Below, in pieces: positions 60,338 to 64,000 of a stretch of 64,000 nt of DNA. A program made the translations under genes and the position numbers. Below the pieces are notes generated by a model. That model was not told the origin of the DNA, searched no databases, and saw only the letters and a program-made list of their open reading frames with translations. Within the stretch, counting starts at the first letter, position 1; every line of letters begins with the position of its first letter. This stretch comes from Marinactinospora thermotolerans DSM 45154. GTDB taxonomy: Bacteria > Actinomycetota > Actinomycetes > Streptosporangiales > Streptosporangiaceae. The DNA is taken from the NCBI RefSeq assembly GCF_900167435.1, contig NZ_FUWS01000011.1:1-64000 (forward strand), given 5' to 3'.

Positions 60338-60490
60338 TCAGGTGCCCCGCCGCTGCACCCACCCCCATATGGCGGTGGCGACGAACAGGACCGCGCCGAT
60401 CACGAACAGCCAGAACAGGCCCTTGACGACGAGTCCGAGAATGGCCAGGACCAGCCAGACGGCCAGCAGCAGCAGGACCAGGTTCAGCAT
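60338..60490 (-). CDS. Small hydrophobic membrane protein (50 residues)
   Basis: MLNLVLLLLAVWLVLAILGL, VVKGLFWLFVIGAVLFVATA, IWGWVQRRG. Two membrane segments joined by a short VKG turn, a pattern common to small hydrophobic actinobacterial proteins of unknown function. GGAGGAGA precedes the ATG, which is strong support for translation. Confidence 0.75.
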   Translation of the reverse strand: MLNLVLLLLAVWLVLAILGLVVKGLFWLFVIGAVLFVATAIWGWVQRRGT

Positions 60491-60631
60491 GGCGGTCTCC
60501 TCCCTGTACTCCCGTCGGGCGGGATGGTCCGGTCCCTACCCGCGGCCGGGACGGCCATGCGGCTGTGGGAAGCGGCGAAGGGGGCCCGCCGGAGCGGACC
60601 CCCTTCGAACACGACATTTCGGAGCGAACGC

Positions 60632-62404
60632 CTAGTGATCGTCCTTCTTGCGGACGACCACGTGAGGGGCGGCGTCGGGGGTGTCGGGCTCGTCGTCGAT
60701 CGGCGAGATCTCGATCTGGAAGTCGCCGTCGTACTCCTGCGCGCCGGTGACCACGGCCGCCGTGACGAGTTCGCGCGCCTTGTGGGAGCGGACGATCAAC
60801 GGGTCGCGCTGGAGGTCCTTCACCAGGGCGGCGCACAACAGGATCATCACCAGCGTCCAGGGCGCGGCGACCAGGATCGTGAGGTTCTGCAGACCGTCGA
60901 GCGCGTCGCCGTCGGTCCCGCCGACCAGCAGCATGATCGCGGCGACCGCGGCGATGAGGATGCCCCAGAACACGGTCATCGCCCGCTTCGGGTCGTTCGC
61001 GCCGCGCTGGGACAGGGTGCCCATGACGATCGACGCGGAGTCCGCCCCGGTGATGAAGAAGATGGCGACGAGCAGCGCCACGAGCACGCTGACCGCGGTG
61101 GCCCACGGGAAGTTCTGCAACAGCCCGTACAGCTGCGCCTCCGCGCTGGCCTGCCCGGCGAGGTCGACGCCGGAGGACTGGAGGTCGATCGCGGTGCCGC
61201 CGAGGATCGCGAACCACACGAGACTGACGGCGCTGGGCACCAGGATCACGCCGGAGACGAACTGACGGATGGTGCGGCCGCGGCTGATCTTGCCGATGAA
61301 CATGCCGACGAACGGCGTCCAGGAGATCCACCAGGCCCAGTAGAAGATCGTCCAGCCGCCGAGCCAGTCGCCGGTCCCCTCGCCGCCGGAGGCCTCGGTC
61401 CGGGCCGCCATGGCGAAGAAGTCCTGGAAGTAGGTCCCCAGCGACGTGGGGATCATGTCCAGGATGTAGACGGTGGGGCCGGTGATCAGCAGGAACAGCA
61501 GCAACAGGGCGGCCATCCCCATGTTGATGTTGGACAGCCACTGGATGCCCTTGTCGATGCCGGACACGGCCGACAGGACGAAGCACACCATCAGGGCGGC
61601 GATGATGCCGATGAGCAGGCCGATCCCGATCGTGCTCACCCAGCCCAGTTCCTGGAGGCCGCCGGCGATCTGCAACGCGCCCAGGCCCAGCGAGCAGGCC
61701 GAACCGAACAGCGTCGCGAAGATCGCGAGCACGTCGATGAGGCGGCCGATGGGGCCGTTCGCCGCCTTCTCCCCGATCAGCGGGATGAACGCGGCGCTGA
61801 TCAGCTGGCGGCGGCCGCGCCGGTAGGTGCCGTAGGCGATGGCCAGGCCCACCACGGCGTAGATCGCCCACGGGTGCAGCGTCCAGTGGAACAGGGTGGT
61901 GGCCATCGCGGTGGTCGCGGGGTTGCTTCCCTCCATTCCGGGGGGAGAGGCCGTGAAGTGGGCCAGGGGCTCACTCACGCCGTAGAACATCAGGCCGATG
62001 CCCATGCCGGTGGCGAACAGCATGGCGATCCACGACAGGGTCTTGTACTGGGGGGGCTCGTCGTCGCGGCCCAGAGTGATGTTGCCGTACTTGCTGAAGG
62101 CGAGCCACAGGGCGAGGAAGACGAAGGCCGAGGCGGCGAGGACGAAGCCCCAGCCGCCGTAGTGGATCAGGCCGCCGAGAGCCGCTCCCGCGACGTTCCC
62201 CAGAGACTCGGAGGACAGCGCGCCCCACGCGACGAAGGCGAGGGTCAGCGCTCCGGCGACCCCGAACACCACCCAGTCGGTCTTCGGCGCGCGGTCGGCC
62301 TTGGTCGTCTGCGGGGGTTCCCACAGCAGGTCCTCGGTTGTGTACAGCTCACCGGACGTGGATCCGGTGCTCTCGGTAGAACCGGATTGGTCGTCCGGTC
62401 GCAT
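60632..62404 (-). CDS. BCCT family betaine/carnitine/choline transporter
   Basis: A 590-residue transporter with about 12 membrane segments. The family signature GWTIFYWAWWISWTPFVGMF with its Trp/Tyr cage and the following IGKISRGRTIRQFVSGV are intact, as is GMGIGLMFYGVSEPLAHF of helix 3, the glycine-rich substrate segment. The soluble ends are charged (C-terminus IDDEPDTPDAAPHVVVRKKD). It takes up compatible solutes such as glycine betaine, coupled to Na+. ATG 62404 is chosen; GTG 62425 is also in frame, neither with a clear ribosome site. Confidence 0.94.
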   Translation of the reverse strand: MRPDDQSGSTESTGSTSGELYTTEDLLWEPPQTTKADRAPKTDWVVFGVAGALTLAFVAWGALSSESLGNVAGAALGGLIHYGGWGFVLAASAFVFLALWLAFSKYGNITLGRDDEPPQYKTLSWIAMLFATGMGIGLMFYGVSEPLAHFTASPPGMEGSNPATTAMATTLFHWTLHPWAIYAVVGLAIAYGTYRRGRRQLISAAFIPLIGEKAANGPIGRLIDVLAIFATLFGSACSLGLGALQIAGGLQELGWVSTIGIGLLIGIIAALMVCFVLSAVSGIDKGIQWLSNINMGMAALLLLFLLITGPTVYILDMIPTSLGTYFQDFFAMAARTEASGGEGTGDWLGGWTIFYWAWWISWTPFVGMFIGKISRGRTIRQFVSGVILVPSAVSLVWFAILGGTAIDLQSSGVDLAGQASAEAQLYGLLQNFPWATAVSVLVALLVAIFFITGADSASIVMGTLSQRGANDPKRAMTVFWGILIAAVAAIMLLVGGTDGDALDGLQNLTILVAAPWTLVMILLCAALVKDLQRDPLIVRSHKARELVTAAVVTGAQEYDGDFQIEISPIDDEPDTPDAAPHVVVRKKDDH

Positions 62405-62688
62405 ATGTCCGTTGTCTACCGCCACGGTGATCGGCGCGTCGGGCGCCGCCTCCTCTCAGGCCGTTGTTCTTCGCCAGCCCGTATCGCGGCCCCGGCGTCG
62501 GGGGTCTTCGCACTTCGCGGAGGCCATAGCCGTGCGCGGTTCCGTCAGGGCAGACGCCTTGTACCCATTCGGGGCCAGGATGAACATTCGTCTTCCCGGG
62601 GCCGTCTCCGATCCCTCCGGGTCGTGGCGAAAGCGGCACGCAATGTCATCCATCGAGCTGGCGGCGTGGACAAAACGGTCACCTTACG

Positions 62689-63549
62689 TTATCCGCCTTC
62701 GATGGGGAAGGGGACGGGCCACTCCCCGCGGCCGGCGTCGCTCTGGGGTCTGTCCCTTCTCCCGCGCCGTTGCCGCGCGTAGGCGGAGGCCCACTCCACC
62801 TGCCGTTCGTGCAGCTCCTCCAGGGAGTCGGAGGCGATCTCCGGATAGCGGGCGCCGAGTTCGCGCGCGAGCTCCAGACATGCTGTGGCGTCGCCGTTCG
62901 CGGTGTGCGCGCCGGCCACCTCGAACCCGTAGAAGGCGCACATCGCGCCGAGGGTGCGCGGGCCACCGCGGTGCGGGTCGAGGCCGCGGTCGATCACGAG
63001 CGGGTCGATAATGGGGGAAGGAGGGTGTCCCACCCGTTCCGTGAGGGATTTCATACCCCGTCGGGCGAGTTCCGCGTCGAGGACGGTCAGGTCGAACGGC
63101 GCGTTGAAGACGACCAGTCCGCGCCCCGCGGCCAGGTGTGCGGAGAGGGCCTCGGCGATCTCGTCGAGGGCCTGCTCGGCGGGGACTCCCTCGGCCCGGG
63201 CGCGCTCGGTGGTGATGCCGTGGACCGCCACGGCCGCCGGGGGGATCTCCCGCTCGCCGGGGTCCACCAGCCAGCTCCGCTGTTCGCCCCGGGTGTCGAC
63301 CAGCGCGGCGGAAACGAGGAAGGCCGAGCGCGGATCGCGGCCGGAGGTCTCGCAGTCGTAGCCGGCCAGGAGCGAGGTGTGCCAGCCGGGATGGTCGCCG
63401 CGCGGCGGTGGAGGCGCGGCGGGCGCGGCGGCGGGGACGTGTTCGGCGCAGTGGACGTACCAGCGTCCATCGCCCCGGGTCGCGGTACCGGCTCCGGCCG
63501 CCACCTTGACGCCACAGGTCCGGCAGGCTCCGGGATAACGGTTGCGCAT
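62689..63549 (-). CDS. DEDDh 3'-5' exonuclease with N-terminal zinc-ribbon-like segment
   Basis: A 286-residue protein. The first 30 residues have CRTCGVKVAAGAG and YVHCAEH, a possible treble-clef zinc site. The exonuclease domain begins LLAGYDCETSGRDPRSAFLV (ExoI, DxE as DCE), has FNAPFDLTVLDAEL (ExoII) and HTANGDATACLELARE (ExoIII, H...D). This is the DnaQ-like DEDDh fold of proofreading and repair exonucleases. GAGGGGGAA precedes the ATG. A tail rich in Arg/Gln/Pro follows the domain. Confidence 0.92.
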   Translation of the reverse strand: MRNRYPGACRTCGVKVAAGAGTATRGDGRWYVHCAEHVPAAAPAAPPPPRGDHPGWHTSLLAGYDCETSGRDPRSAFLVSAALVDTRGEQRSWLVDPGEREIPPAAVAVHGITTERARAEGVPAEQALDEIAEALSAHLAAGRGLVVFNAPFDLTVLDAELARRGMKSLTERVGHPPSPIIDPLVIDRGLDPHRGGPRTLGAMCAFYGFEVAGAHTANGDATACLELARELGARYPEIASDSLEELHERQVEWASAYARQRRGRRDRPQSDAGRGEWPVPFPIEGG

Positions 63550-63748
63550 GCGGTTCCCCCTCTTCGCGGCCACCGCAATGGTAAGCGGCGAGGGGCGGTG
63601 GACGTGGGCCTTCGGCGCACACGTACATACTCCCCGGACATGGGGTAGGACCCACACGGGTACACAACCGTGGCGCGGAGGTCGTCCCTCGACGCAGGGG
63701 ACGGACCCTCCCGCGGTACGTGGCGGGACAGCGGAGAAGGAGACGGCC

Positions 63749-63967
63749 ATGAGTCTTGACGAGGCGGCGCGCCAGCTCGAAGCGGCGATCCACGACGCGC
63801 GGGTGTCGTTCGACTGCATCGCCCTTGAGGAGCTGGAGCGGGCCCACACCAACGCCATCACCGCGCGCGCCGCGGTGGACGCGGCGGAGAACGCGATCCG
63901 GGTCGAGCTGGAGCGACGCAAGGACGAGGACGCGAAGGGGAGCGCGCCCGAGGGGCGGATCGGCTGA
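63749..63967 (+). CDS. Hypothetical helical protein (72 residues)
   Basis: SLDEAARQLEAAIHDARVSF, DCIALEELERAHTNAITARA, AVDAAENAIRVELERRKDED. An almost wholly helical, charged protein without a known domain. GGAGAAGGAGA precedes the ATG. It is divergent from the exonuclease gene 200 bases away. Confidence 0.7.
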   Translation: MSLDEAARQLEAAIHDARVSFDCIALEELERAHTNAITARAAVDAAENAIRVELERRKDEDAKGSAPEGRIG

Positions 63968-64000
63968 GCCGTGCCGACGGGGCCGGCCGTGGCCGTCAGG

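Noticed and set aside
59723-62782. A 1019-codon open frame on the + strand
   Set aside because: It is an antisense shadow of the BCCT transporter and the 3' part of PfkB; composition (His/Asp/Gln/Gly runs) is not protein-like.

Overview
The window is very GC-rich DNA with short intergenic gaps, GTG as well as ATG starts, GTGA/ATGA gene overlaps, leaderless-looking promoters, an XRE/DUF397 pair, CGNR-type and TetR regulators, a chaplin-like secreted protein and a pSAM2-type integrative element. This points to a filamentous actinobacterium, most likely of the Nocardiopsaceae (Nocardiopsis, Streptomonospora and relatives). The family is inferred from gene content, not proven.

Bases 1-13000 look like the border of a secondary-metabolite region. 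It opens inside a modular polyketide synthase (ketoreductase, acyl carrier protein, C-terminal docking helix), then a methyltransferase, a DUF418 membrane protein with a divergent TetR gene and twin operators, a CGNR regulator with a divergent metallo-hydrolase, a maleylacetate reductase, remnants of a drug exporter, and a regulated P450 - TetR - ferredoxin operon divergent from an intact DHA2 exporter. Bases 13000-25000 hold an XRE/DUF397 pair, an orphan truncated cas6e, an AraC gene, a siderophore uptake operon behind an iron box but without an ATPase, a SUKH-domain protein and a lone CloQ/NovQ-like aromatic prenyltransferase. Bases 25000-34100 contain a CPBP protease/TetR pair, a truncated DUF4132 gene, a GNAT, tRNA-Leu(GAG), an M20 peptidase, two secreted proteins (one chaplin-like) and a triple 85-bp repeat.

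Bases 34100-45300 are conserved chromosome: DUF5703, topA, an MFS-thymidylate kinase fusion, holB, a PSP1/RicT-like protein, a secreted TAP-type peptidase, a cysteine-desulfurase-like PLP enzyme and tRNA-Thr(CGT).

From 45365 to 53389 an 8.0-kb integrated element of the AICE class sits in the 3' part of tRNA-Thr, bounded by a 44-bp perfect direct repeat. One leftward operon carries a replication activator-like protein, an FtsK-type transfer ATPase, an HUH replication initiator, an excisionase and a tyrosine integrase. An XRE-TPR regulator with a monooxygenase-like protein and a divergent HATPase gene form the right part. Paired TGCTAACA motifs with identical 12-bp spacing lie at both ends and look like integrase arm sites.

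To the right (53400-64000) are a CYTH protein, a decayed methyltransferase, a stress-type SDR, a twice-frameshifted FUSC exporter, several small membrane proteins, a divergent GH4 glycosidase / PfkB kinase pair, a BCCT transporter and a DEDDh exonuclease. I found no rRNA, no CRISPR array and no insertion sequence. The strongest observations are the element with its att, arm and operator sites, three TetR-type operator systems, the orphan cas6e, the ATPase-less siderophore transporter with a vestigial start codon, and the orphan prenyltransferase.
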